A stretch of 64,000 nt of DNA from Lonicera japonica (Eukaryota > Streptophyta > Magnoliopsida > Dipsacales > Caprifoliaceae), in NCBI GenBank assembly GCA_021464415.1, contig CM038468.1, positions 64,125,220 through 64,189,219 of the forward strand, read 5' to 3'. Below the pieces are notes generated by a model, which made no database searches, was not told the DNA's origin, and worked only from the letters and a program-made list of their open reading frames with translations. Each line of letters starts with the position of its first letter. Positions within the stretch are counted from its first letter, which is position 1. Below are positions 34,516 to 46,037 of the stretch, piece after piece. Position numbers and translations under genes: made by a program.

Positions 34516-35092
34516 GGTTCGACCTCGGTATTCTCTCGGTATAATGATTGACACAAGGGAGGTAACTTGCATATGCACATGTATGCATTATTTTATCGAT
34601 TGAGCCATGATTTATGATTAAATAGTTAATTACGTTTTATACGTAATATTGCCTGTTATACCCCCTACTGAGCTGTGAGCTCACCCTTTTTTATGTAAAC
34701 AAATTCAGGTATCCATGAGATGGATATGACAGAAGGAGCAACTGGGTCAGGAACAAAGTAGAAGACCCTAATACCGACTCATTTTTGTTGGATAGGTGTG
34801 TACGTGGCAAGCCACGGCTAGCCTAAGTTGTTGTTTACTCTGTAATACATGTTAACATAGTGTGTATGTCTTTCAAAATCTATGTATGTGTATAGATGTA
34901 TATTAAACTCATGTTTTATACTATTGTCCACGGCATGAGTATCAGGATTGTTTATTCCATGCAATGTGAATTTCTTGGATTTATTGTTTCATTATTTATT
35001 TTAGACCTATTTTAGCTCGTCTAAGGTGGGTTAGTAACGCTCCAAGTCTTAATTACAGGTGTTATCCTACTAATTAAGGCAGTGGTGTTACA
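33136..35092 (+). repeat. 3' LTR of the chromovirus
   Basis: The LTR is 1957 bp, beginning TGTAATACCCC and ending GTGTTACA. It aligns with the 5' LTR throughout. The main length difference is an (ATT)25 tract at 34439-34514. Confidence 0.9.
34439..34514. repeat. (ATT)25 microsatellite in 3' LTR
   Basis: An uninterrupted 76-bp ATT array. The matching place in the 5' LTR (27872-27898) has only about 9 triplets. Long poly-Ile, poly-Leu and poly-Asn frames over it are artefacts. Confidence 0.95.
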
Positions 35093-36321
35093 TGAGACGA
35101 CGTTATTTTTGTTTGTAAGTAGGTTCCTCCAGTGATTTTTGTGTCTACTGGCAGTACGTCCTCTTTGTGTGTGTGTGTGTGATCTTTTATTCCTTTATGA
35201 ATGGAATTAAGAACAAGAAGACAAGCCACCAGCTTTTTACTATCTTTTTCTCTTTTTCTACTTTTCTTCATATTCATTCGTAATAGAAAACGATCCCCTT
35301 TTTAGAGCTTTCCCTTTCTATTTGTATCTGTATAAAATAAGGGTTGCAATACTCTAATAATGCAACTAACCAAAAGACAGCTGAGGGTAAGGCATAGCCC
35401 CCCTTGCTGCATTAATTATGGAATGATTTCCATTTAAGTCCGGTCACTTCCACATCATACGGATTGTAGACTTAGTGGCGCTCTACATGAGTGGGTAAAG
35501 TATAGTTAAAGTAAGTGGTATATATCATGAGTTAGTAGCTTTGTACGAATGATTCTTGATGTGTATGGTCCTGTCACATCCTTCCGCATGATCTTTGTTT
35601 CCCTATGCGTGTTGGTTACGTGATGTGCTCATCACTGAGGTCGGCCGAATTCTCATCCTCCTCAGTGCAACGTTAGCCTCATCGCCAGATCGGCTCTCCG
35701 TTGACCCTTTAACCATTGTTTCGTCGAATCGCACTTGGCGTGTGGGCCTTAAATCGCTAGGCTGGCCCAATATACTTTAATAGTAATTTTATGTCCCCTC
35801 CATAATATATCTATTTAATTAAATAATATACAACTCACTAAAGTTAAATATAAATACAGCTAAACATCATAATTTGTACTTTATGCTTACTACCCAAAGG
35901 AGTACCATAGTTATACATTATATTTGTTATTAATAATGTTCGTGTTAATTCAAAGCGTAATTAATGATGCTAAGATTTATATTGCAACTTCATTTGCATG
36001 CTTAATATGTTTTTAATTATTTTCTCAAAGTAACTAAATTCTCATAATGTTTTGAGTGAGTTTAGTTTATCTTAAGTATACTAGATCTTGATTTAGTGCT
36101 ATTAATTGAGATTCTCATTATTATTGTTAAAAGTGTGAAGAAATAACTTTTCATTACGTTTTGAAAAGATCAAATAAATTAAGCATTATGTTTATGCGAA
36201 TAATTGTTGCACATAATATGAAAATTCGTGTTCCTCAAACTAATGATTATGAATGATTGTATTTTTATTATTTAAGTGTCTCTTGCAAGAAAGTTAATAA
36301 CTTTTTTGACTATTATGCATC
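35093..36321. other. Intergenic DNA
   Basis: The segment holds a (GT)n run near 35166-35182 and otherwise no recognisable gene or element. A 61-codon frame at 35595-35780 has no known domain. Confidence 0.4.
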
Positions 36322-37820
36322 GAGTGAACAACAAAAATGACCACTAAACTATTGGTCAGTTTCATTTTGCCCGCTAAACCTTAATTTGTTTCAATTTACC
36401 CACTAAACTTTTTAATTGTTTCGATCAGCCCAGTTCATTTATTTCCATCCATATATGTGCCTTTAGTGGGGGTATTTTTGTCATTTTCAATCCAAAACAC
36501 TTCCATCATTTCAATTTTTACATTAAACTTTTTTTGTTGTTTCAATCATCCCACTAAACTATTGATTTTGTACAAATTTGTGTTTAAATTCTTTTATATA
36601 TATAGTAGAATACTTTGTTTGGTTGTATAATTGATAATTTATAGTTACTTTAATAAACTGCACAAATATATTAGAACCATTGGGTTTCTATATATATATA
36701 ATAATTTTGTTGTGTTAAATTTGCAGCGGATCAATTGGCAAATAGGTAGGATAAAAGTATCAAAGTAAAAATAATAATTGTTTCCTTAAAAAATGTATAT
36801 TTAGTTTTGCACTATTTAAAAAAAAGAAAAAAGAAAAATAATAAGCTATTAATGCACGCACGGAATCTTGCTTCTCACCCCACTTCTTAATATACGTTCA
36901 ACTCACCCCATAAACATCTATATATATATAAAAGTTTTCTCTTTAAAATAAATGTTAATGTATTGATACATTACTGAGATGAGTTCAAAATTTGAAATCA
37001 AAATTTTTTTAATATATATGATCTTCAATTGTACCAGTCATTGCCAAAGAATTTAGATACATGTGTCTTCAAATCCAAAATGTATAAATATAAATAAACA
37101 AAAGAAAATGAGATATACATAATAAAAAAAAAGAACACAATTTAACTTATCTGTTCATCTTTTAAAACCTATTTTGAGGACTTGATAATGATAATGGGAT
37201 TCTGAGTAACTTAATTTATATAAGTCAAATCATGATAATGGGTTCCACAATGATATAGTTGAATGCATTACCTATAGTTGTAGTTTTTAAATAATCATAA
37301 GTAAATAAATATGTTGATTGATTGTAATAAAATAAGCCCTCAAATGAGTACGAATGCAAAATATGCATAACTGACTCAAGAAATGAATAATTATTAAACT
37401 AAACATTAATAATAATAATCTTCTACAAAATAGGGATTACAAAGCTAAATTTTCACAAATTTTTTAAAAAAATGTAATAAAAAAAGTTTAATGCAAATTT
37501 TTTTTTATTTTTGTATCATGTGTGTTTTACAATAAAAAAAAGTATCCTATTATAAAACAAAACAATTTTATACAAAACCAAATGTTTAGTGGGTTCGTTG
37601 AAACAATCGAAAGGTTTAGTGGGTAAATTGAAATTATATAAGTGTTTTAGAGTTAAAGTGACTAAAATACCCCCACTAATGATACAAATACAGACGAAAA
37701 TGGACAGAGTGGGTTGATTGAAACAACTAAAAAGTTTAGTGGGTAAATTAAAACAAATTAAAATTTAGTGAGCAAAATGAAATTGACTATTAGTTTAGTG
37801 GCCATTTTTACTGTTTACTC
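36322..37820. mobile_element. Mutator-type non-autonomous TIR element
   Basis: The left end begins GAGTGAACAACAAAAATGAC. The right end is its reverse complement (GTAAAAATGGCC in the matching place). The arms correspond for about 180 bp, sharing CACTAAACT, TTTACCCACTAAACTTTTTA and AGTGGGGGTATTTT. The flanks are TTATGCATC (36313-36321) and TTACGCATT (37821-37829), a 9-bp target duplication with two differences, which points to Mutator. The 1.5-kb element has an AT-rich interior and no transposase, so it needs a helper. Confidence 0.85.
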
Positions 37821-37952
37821 TTACGCATTTTAATGATTTCTAGTGCCATATTTAAGTATATTTGTTATGATTATTAAATTTATTCAAAATTATAAGGATG
37901 TGAATTTTCTTGTCCAATTATTTTTAGTTCCATCTCCACTCTCTATGTTAGT

Positions 37953-38821
37953 TGATGGTGCAAATTAATGACATAATTCACTCCGCCAACCACAAGCAGA
38001 CACGTTGCCTCCTACTTCAGTGGCATTACCACCCATTAGCTAACGGAGATTAGGAGTTCTGATCATTATGTATCCAGGAGCCAGAGCTCCGACCAACAGC
38101 TCTTCCAGTCTAGATGGTTATTCTCGAGAATGGATTTGCGGAGCTCTGAAGACAGAGCTCTCCTAGCGAGTTACGAGCTCCCTGAATGATCGTTGTGTTA
38201 GAAAAGACACAGACAGCATGGGAGGCTGCTGTCAACTCCGCCAGACACCGTAGAGCCTCCCTTACCTTCATTAAATGCATACCCACCGCATTTAATGCGC
38301 CGGAATCCCTAGGGAGGCAAGGTCAAGGTTGATAAGAGTGAGGGATGGCTTTGGACCTATTCCACAAAGCCTCCCTCACACGTCTACTATGTCTTATATA
38401 TATAAAAGAAGCATTTACTTCTAGAAAAAGAACTCAACAACCAACTGAACAATACAATAACTATTGCACAACCAAGAATAAGAGAGAGATAAAGATACCG
38501 AGCACACGATTAGAGCTCCAGATATAGAGAAGCTAGAATTTGTGTAGCCAGGAGCATACTCTCATTGTAATATTGTGAGGATAAACTTTGTAGAGAGATC
38601 ACTGTGAGTTTGTAATAGCCACATAGTTATATCAATAACAAGGTAGAACTGAGCTCATAGTTATATTCCACAGAAAAGAATTAACCCGTATTTTCATACG
38701 AGGCTAACCTCCTCTATACATCTTTGACCTTGTTGGTTTGTTATATATATTATTCCAATTGTTTGATCCGATCATTTAACTGTGTGGTTTAAAATACTCT
38801 TTCCATTTTTTAGCACCAACA
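37953..38821 (+). mobile_element. Solo LTR of the Tat-type family
   Basis: The segment is 869 bp, from TGATGGTGCAAATTA to TTTTTAGCACCAACA. The flanks are TTAGT (37948-37952) and TTATT (38822-38826), matching at four of five bases. A TATA box, CTTATATATATAAAAG, is at 38393-38408. It aligns with 21697-22556 along its length and with 7687-8609 in reverse. Confidence 0.87.
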
Positions 38822-41800
38822 TTATTTATAGAGGAACCAAAATTTTAACAGCAAAATAATAAATTTATTGATAATCTGATAACATTATAAGGTATAAAGA
38901 AAGTTATGAAATGCCTAATGTAGATTAGGTGAGATGACACCTAATGAACCTTGATCAATCCACCAAAATAGGAGTTTATTACTTATTATATTTTATTTGA
39001 CAAACTGGAAGTTTTAAAACCAAAAAATTAGGGAATAATAAGTATGTGATTTGAATGTTTCAATTAAATTTAATAGATTTTCCTTAAGTTAGTGGATTGA
39101 CTTGGGTGGAAATAGTTATTTTTAAAGCCAAAATTAAAATGAAATTTTTGCAACTTGGAATAAAGATGTTATATTTAAAACCATTGTGATTATCTAAATT
39201 TTGAAACTTGTTATCACTTTGATTCGAATTTTTATGTTCTTTTAGTTTTCACGTTTTGGTTTCTTTTTCCTTACATAATCATGATGGTATAGTTTATTAA
39301 AATTTTATAAATAAATGTTTTATCGAGTTATTCAATAAATCTCATCTTGTTTGTTTTATGTTCTTGTCAACGGTTTTAGAAATTATAAGTTTCGTAATAT
39401 CTTTAAATAAAACCTTTGGCTTTAATTTCTAATTAATTATTAGGATTGAGAAAATTTTAGTTGATAAAATCAACTTTTTTGTAGTATAAAAGATTTAGTA
39501 AAATACTAAGCTGGGTTCTTCGGATCCTATATTTTACTAATTATAGTGGTTTCATAGATTGTATTAAGAGTAAACAAAACAAACACATAAAGAAAGGCAC
39601 CACAAGAAATAATGAGCTCTTTTAAGTTATATAGATATTGAAAACACTTTGATGTTTATTTTGGCAGAGAAAAATATTTTAACATCTTTATGGATAAATT
39701 TTCACATTATGATCGATTATATCCATTGTTGTATAAAATCATAATGAGTTCCTTATTATTATTTGAATATAATAGTGAAAGATTTAAATAACTACTAGAA
39801 GTGGTGAATATTACAGATGGCATGATAAAATTAATATATCTCTACCGATAGCTAAACTCCTTAGAAAACTTGGCATTTGTATCAGTGCCCCATGTTAGGC
39901 ATGTCTTTGCATAATGGTGTAGCTAAAAAAACATAATTGTGCACTTATGGATATAATTAGGATTATTAAATAATTCAATACATATAACGTTGTGAATTTG
40001 CTCTTAGAACTGCTATAAATATTCTAAAAAAAAGTTCCTACTAAGACAATTTCAATAACCTAGTTAAAATATGAATAAGAATGGCACTTAGTTTAAGACA
40101 CATATACGTCAGGGTCACCAAGTGAACTAAGATTTTATAATTCACATTATTGGAATTGGATTGTGAATAGTTAATTTATTTTAATGTTTAACTATGAAAA
40201 AATCAACAGGTATAAGTTTTACCGTCTTACTAATAGTGAGATAATTGAATAATCGGAAATGTCAAAAAAACAATTCTTTTAAAAGATGGTGAAGTCAATG
40301 GGAGTAGTTAAAGTTAAAAATTTTAATCATAACTTTTGAATGAAATATTTGTTAATTTAGTTATTGGATGGTTAAATAACATTGAACAAATTGAATGACC
40401 ACCAACTTCATAATGGAGTTTTCACCATTAAAGAATAATCATAACAAATAACATTAAGAAGGTTACAAAAGGAAAATAAATATGTTAGTTATAATGGTTA
40501 CGTGATTTATTTACAAGAATCTGAATTAAGATCCGATTACTTATGTATCAAGTTTTTAGTATTAACGATTTTATTAAGTGGATTAATGTCATTGAAGATT
40601 ATATGAAACAATGGAACATAATGATGTCTAGAATGTTATTGAGTTGCTAAAAGATACAATTAAATTGTGTATAAAGGGTCTTTGAGACCGAGCACAACTT
40701 TACTAGCAATATCAAGCAATGTAAAGCTAACTAGACATAGTTTCATATGTTTCAATAAGAAATTAGGCATTAATTATAAAAGATTCTTCTAGGATGTATC
40801 AAGAAAGATTTCCCTTATAATCATTATTGCATTAGAAGTTCATTAGAACTTTTATGAAGTGGAATTTAGTAAATGAAGTATGTATAATATAGTTGTAAGA
40901 TACATTAGAAATATACAAACACTATCTAAAAACTTAAGAAGTTAAATTATGTATTTTCAAAGTTAATCTCCACAAAGAAATTTAAGTCTAATGATACCAT
41001 TGTTTCATTTGGTTTTAAGATAAAATATTTTGATTGGCATGTATACCATAAGATTAGTGGGAATATACTTATTTATGATTATATAAGTTGACGTTATTTT
41101 GCTTACTAATTGTAAATTTGTTTATTGCATGAGATTGAAGGTTGTCATCTACAAGAACTTTGAGATAAAATATGTTGAGACATCCTACGTGATAGAAATA
41201 TAGTAATATTCCATGATCGGTCACTTATATTGTTAGGTTGTCTTATAATTAAGTATAAACTTAAAAGTTTTATAGATAAATGTTTAAGGATAAAGGAATG
41301 TTCAACCATTACAAAATATTTAGGTTGAATTTTGTAACATACTTTAAAGCTACAAATCATATAATGATTGCGAAACTTTATTTCAAGACTTGGAGTCATG
41401 AATTATGTTTCTAAGCCGCTGAAACTAATTATGATACTGTCGTAGTTGTCTTCTTATATAAAGAGGATATGTGTAGTTTTAAGCATAATTGAAATATCTC
41501 ATCCTGAAAGAAGACATTTAGAAACAATAAGTGTCAATTAAAGACAAAAGTACATAACTTATAAGTAATGTTCCAATGATAATGACTATCATAAAGACAT
41601 TTAATAAGCACGCCTAAAAAATGAGTCTTCAAGATTGTCAATGGTGACTAGTGCTTGTGAATAGTTATATGCTTTTGACGTTTGATACATTTAAGCTCGT
41701 TAAAAGTATTTCTAATTTTAATTTCCTATTAATTTATATACATGTATTATGAATAATGAATGGTAACAAGAAAAGTCTTTTGATAAGACGATTATATAAC

Positions 41801-42026
41801 CATCAAGTAAGATTATCGCTTATAGATTGTATTAAATAAATTATTATTTTGTAGTACATAGAAGGGGGTATGTCGTCTTATAAACGTACAACCGCCATGA
41901 CATTCATTATTAATTTATTTAATTTAGTATTTATGATAACCGAATTATGGAGATGATCAATCTCATATATTGTGTACATAATAATTATTTATTTAAATCA
42001 CTTATTATATGGGCCAAGTGGGAGAA
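38822..42026 (+). mobile_element. Degraded Ty1/copia interior
   Basis: Only the 3' part is readable. At 41150-41310 the frames give NFEIKYVETSYVIEI, then after a shift DRSLILLG and KSFIDKCLRIKECS, matching the copia RT connection segment (D-F-x-I-K-D-x-G-E-A-S-Y-V-I-G-I type, then the Y-I-x-K-L segment). At 41425-41490 NYDTVVVVFLYKEDM and FKHN correspond to the RNase H segment Y-C-D-N-x-A-A. A polypurine-like CAAGTGGGAGAA at 42015-42026 precedes the LTR. Many stops and shifts are present. From 38822 to about 41100 I could not read motifs, but position suggests the rest of the element. Confidence 0.6.
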
Positions 42027-42519
42027 TATAAGAATTAATTATTTAATTCTTGCGTGGCTCACATAATTGACTTGGTTAAAAAGAGAAATAAATAATAAGA
42101 ATTAACCAAGTCTTTGACTCTACAGTTGATTGAGATAATTACCTATATAATTAATTGATAATAAATCTCTATTAGTTAGAGATAAATGACCACTATCTCT
42201 ATTAGTTAGAGAAAAGCAACTACTAACATACTTTGAAAGTATGAGTTATAGACTGATAGGGAATTGGATCCTCTCTCTACCTAATAATATGTAATATTTC
42301 ATCAATTACATATTCTAAAATTACAATACAACACAGAAAGGTATACGCCAAGAGAAAGAAACATGTTCCTAGTAGCTTAAGTTCCGCATCAATGAAACAC
42401 CGATCTCTTAATTAATTGTAATTTGTGAAATCATGTTAATCCAAGATTTGTACAATAATTTGTATAAATGCATGAATGTTAATCCGCAATTATGTTTATA
42501 TATTAAGATCTATACAACG
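42027..42519 (+). repeat. 3' LTR of the degraded copia element
   Basis: The LTR starts TATAAGAATTAATTA (probably TGTAAG originally) directly after the polypurine tract and ends near CTATACAACG. Its 3' half matches 17890-18085. Length is about 493 bp; ends are approximate. Confidence 0.6.
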
Positions 42520-43641
42520 TAAATTATTTGGGGGAAAGGTTTATGGATTTTTGTGCCATATATATATATTATATAGAGGGAATTCAAAAATAATGTTCTT
42601 GATTTAGGGCTAATCCACTCTTTTGGGCTTAAAGTTATTTAGGCCCAATAACTAGACTAATGTGTAGATTATTTGAAAACAAAGATGTCGTGCTTGCAGC
42701 CAAGTATATCATCACTGCCGAGTACAATTGCCTTAGCAAAAAGAGTTTGATAACCTCACTAAATGGTTGTGATGAGGTTATTATAGTCATTTTATTGTTT
42801 ACCCTAATAGAGTATTGTAACCATAATTCTATATATATATAAATATAGAAGGATGGCACAATATAAATAGGAGATCTGATCCTAAATTCTAGAGGTAATT
42901 AGAAATAGAGAAAGAAGGAGCTGATAGCTTGTATTACTCTTCTCATTAATTGCCTTTAAGGTATATACAAAAACACACACAACAGAGGACGTATTGCCAA
43001 GGTAGCATAAGAGCTACCAAAAAAAACCTACCTTACAACAAAAAAAATCTCTTGCCCCCTTTACTGTTTTCTAGTCATTGAAATTGCTTTGAAGTTATCT
43101 TGTAGGGAGACCCAAATATTTTGGCACCACATATATATAATGAGAGAGATAGAGGGAGTTTTTCATTTTCCTCCTCTATTTGTTTCTTTTACGTCTGTGT
43201 CTCCTCTCCCTTTATTACTCTATTTTTTGTGGGAAGAAAATTGAGGAAATGGTAGGAAAATGGGTGAAGTGAAGTGTGATACCGGTTATGCCCCTCATAT
43301 GAGTAGCATGTGACCAATTCCTTTAGTGTTTTTGAGAGTCCATCTAATTTTGGATAAAAGTGAGACTCACTTAAAACTTTATGATTTTATGAGTGCTTTT
43401 TAAAACTTTATGTTTAAACATATAACTTGGGATGAATTCAAGAGTGTTATAAATTATTAACTATATTATTCTCGAGATAAATTTTTAGTGATATTGGGTT
43501 AGATAAAGTTTGGTTCATACACAAAAATTATTATGTTTATGTTATATTTATATAATAAAGAGCAGTGATTTTTTTTAAAAAATAAAAAACTATGTGATTG
43601 AGACTTCAAATATTTTTTAAATTATTGATTGTGTCTTTAAC
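42520..43641. other. Intergenic DNA
   Basis: No gene is supported. It includes a segment at 43330-43450 that matches in reverse 16864-16960, and a short hairpin GGTAGCATAAGAGCTACC at 43001-43018. The small frames at 42635-42859 have no recognisable domain. Confidence 0.4.
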
Positions 43642-44525
43642 GGATTCGGCTCCTCTAGATTAAAGAAAATCACTCTAGATGAGATTCATTCTAACCTATA
43701 CCCTTAATTTTAAATGATGGCCCAGATTTAACCCCAATTAAATTAAACCCTAAACTACTTTGTTTTATCTTATTCATACATTTAACGTCGTCTCTTTTTT
43801 CCCATGATTGTACGTATTTTTCTTCACATGAAGAACTTAAAAACTGAGGATTTGGCAGCGAGATTTTTTGACATCTCCGTTCTTTATTGAAATGTTTCTT
43901 AAAGCTGTAACTTCTTGACGATGCCCTTGGTCTTATTACATGGACTGAGTAGACATGGGAACAACAGCTCACATTGTAACTATGTACCGGTTAAGTCGTT
44001 CCTTTTCAGCTACGTGAAAGTTTAATTCCATTAGTGAAGCTAGATGGTTCTAATCAAATGTGATAAATGTTAGAATCAGTGGTTGACTTGAAGGAGTGGA
44101 TGTTGAAAGACATTGACTCTTTTTTTCGGTTCCTACGGGGTGTCTGGACCAGCTTTCGCGCACCTCGACTAATCTCCGCTCGCAGTTCATGGCTACTGCT
44201 AGCTAAGCATTATTTTAACAACGCCAAGATTCGACCTTGGGAAGCTCTAAGCAACCTTATACCACTAAGCCAAGAGACTTTGACACTTCCATGAAATCGA
44301 TCAAACACAGGTAATAAAATTCTCGCTGTCAAATACTATAGTCTTATAGTTCTTTGTCCAAAGAAAAACACGTAAGTTGACTTTAAATGTTGGAATATGA
44401 TAAAATAATGTAGTTTAAAGTTTAATTTAATTAGAGTTATCTAGGCCATCAATTTTAAATTAAGGGTATAGATTAGAGCAAATCTCCTCTAAAGTGATTT
44501 TCATCATTTTACAAGAGCCAGATCT
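43642..44525. mobile_element. TIR element (MULE-like), interrupted by a SINE
   Basis: The left arm (from 43642, GGATTCGGCTCCTCTAGATT) contains AAAATCACT, TATACCCTTAATTT, GATGGCC and AATTAAATTAAA. The reverse complement of the right arm (44525 leftwards, AGATCTGGCTC) has the same blocks in the same order over about 130 bp. Flanks both begin GTCT (43633 and 44526), but a full duplication is not clear. The interior shows no recognisable gene and was later hit by a SINE. Confidence 0.65.
44118..44274 (-). mobile_element. tRNA-derived SINE
   Basis: On the minus strand it begins with a tRNA-like head: an A box TGGCTTAGTGG (44262-44272) and a B box-like GGTCGAATCTT (44226-44236), spaced as in RNA polymerase III promoters. 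The body ends AGTCGAGGTGCGCGAAAGCTG, then GGTCCAGACACCCC, typical of plant SINE 3' ends. A short A tail follows (T run at 44120-44126 on the plus strand). The flanks AGACATTGAC (44108-44117) and AGACTTTGAC (44275-44284) form a 10-bp target duplication with one mismatch. Confidence 0.85.
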
Positions 44526-44574
44526 GTCTCATGAATTACATCCTAATATATATATATAGGCCCATTTTTTTAAA

Positions 44575-44947
44575 CAAATCTTTAAGTTCACTAACTTAAG
44601 GATTGTCTATTTCGAGAAGATAAACGGATGAATTTTTTTATGAAACTTGGTAAAGATTTTCTTTATACTTAATAAACCATCTCCACCCAATTTTATCAAA
44701 AAACTCAATCGAGAAGTGGATTAGCTAAAAATTTGATATATGTGCACATTTATGAACGTTGAAATTTTAGATTTTTAATTTACCCACTTTTCGTTTGAAT
44801 TTTTTGATGAAATTTGATAGAGAAAATTTACTCATTATAGAGATCATCCTCACCAAGTTTCATACAAAATTTCATCCATTTATTTCTCAAAATAGATGGT
44901 TCTTAAATTAGTTAACTTAAGGAATGTCCTTAAGAGAAGACAACTAA
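44575..44947. mobile_element. Foldback MITE
   Basis: The left arm from about 44580 (TTTAAGTTCACTAACTTAAGG, then AACGGATGAATTTTTTTATG and AAACTTGG) pairs with the reverse complement of the right arm (CCTTAAGTTAACTAATTTAAG, AATGGATGAAATTTTGTATG, AAACTTGG). The arms span about 160 bp each around a short centre near 44750, so almost the whole element can form one hairpin. Confidence 0.75.
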
Positions 44948-45242
44948 TATATATGTGTGTGTGTGTGTTTTTACATCTGCGTTATTTTTTTAAAGTTAAG
45001 TGAGGACTTGACTTCTGCTTCCAAATTTATTATAATGTTTTGAACCACAAAGTGTTATATATAAATATATTGCATGAGATATTTGGCACCAAAATCATTT
45101 GCACACTTTCTAACATGACTGCATATTAGTAAGATGGAGGAAAATATGTCCTCGTTATTCTGTGAGCGGAAAAAGGTACACATGTTCAATTTTACAAAAG
45201 TTTTTACTATAACTACTGGGAATCGAACGCATAACTTGTATA

Positions 45243-45430
45243 GAAAATAATATTGTACATGGAAAATGTGTTTTGCATTGCTTTTAAATCTCTGCGTGTT
45301 TGACTGTATTCTATTTGAGCGTGAAAAGATATACATGAAAATAATATCGCACTCGGAAAATGTATTTTGCATTGCTTTTAAATCTCTGCGTGTTTGAATG
45401 TATTCTATTTGACCGTTAAAAGGTATACAT
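45243..45430. repeat. 94-bp tandem duplication
   Basis: GAAAATAATAT starts at 45243 and 45337, followed in both copies by GTTTTGCATTGC (or ATTTTGCATTGC) and AAATCTCTGCGTGTTTGA. There are about ten differences between the copies. Confidence 0.85.
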
Positions 45431-46037
45431 GAAAATCTCAAAATCAAGAATCGGAAGTTTACCGAGGATAAAGTAGGGAATATGTACCATAAGAAATCTG
45501 AGCTATCAAACACCACGTAAAAGTCTCAGAAAGAAGGAATAAGGAAGTCGTACCAAGCATAAGTAGCAGCCGTTTGACAAGTCATTGTAATGTGGCAAGG
45601 GCTACCTTTCCTGTTCAAATCCAACAAAAGTATACGAAGATTGCATCCATAGCTAATCTTCCAATTCGAACACAACTGTTTATGGGAAAACAATGTACAA
45701 AAAACGCAATGCTCTCAACTTCCCATGGGAGACAAATAGACAAAAGAAACACAAAATTACATTACGTTACAAGACACAGACCGTAGGTCCAAGGCTTCCA
45801 CCTCCAAAGCATTAGGGCAGTTTAACTTACAATCAGATATCCAACTTGAACGGCCGCTTACAGGCAGATGATATCCTTCAGGACCCTTCAATGTACGATC
45901 GCTGTCCCTTCAGAGGATAATCAGCCCTCAAATTTGTGAGATATAATTACACACACAAAACTACATAACTGAGGCTATATAGCATCAACATAGTTCTCTT
46001 CCTAGTAGATCCTCTTCTAGATCCTCTTCTGAGAATA

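Larger units (their letters stand above)
26560..35092 (+). mobile_element. Complete but inactive Ty3/gypsy chromovirus, probably Tekay/Del
   Basis: Two long LTRs (26560-28476 and 33136-35092) flank an interior with a tRNA-iMet primer site, gag, protease, RT, RNase H, integrase and a C-terminal chromodomain-like tail. The flanks are TAAGA (26555-26559) and TGAGA (35093-35097), a 5-bp target duplication with one later change. The element is 8533 bp. All domains are in order, but many stops and one frameshift interrupt them. LTRs of about 1.9 kb with a chromodomain tail fit the Tekay/Del branch. By eye the first 300 bp of the two LTRs differ at about 20 sites, so the insertion is not recent. Confidence 0.9.

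Noticed and set aside
34317..34588. Open frames on both strands with long poly-Ile, poly-Leu or poly-Asn
   Set aside because: They are translations of the ATT microsatellite inside an LTR.
44226..44272. A tRNA gene on the minus strand
   Set aside because: A and B boxes are present but there is no cloverleaf acceptor pairing, and the sequence continues into a SINE body with A tail and target duplication.
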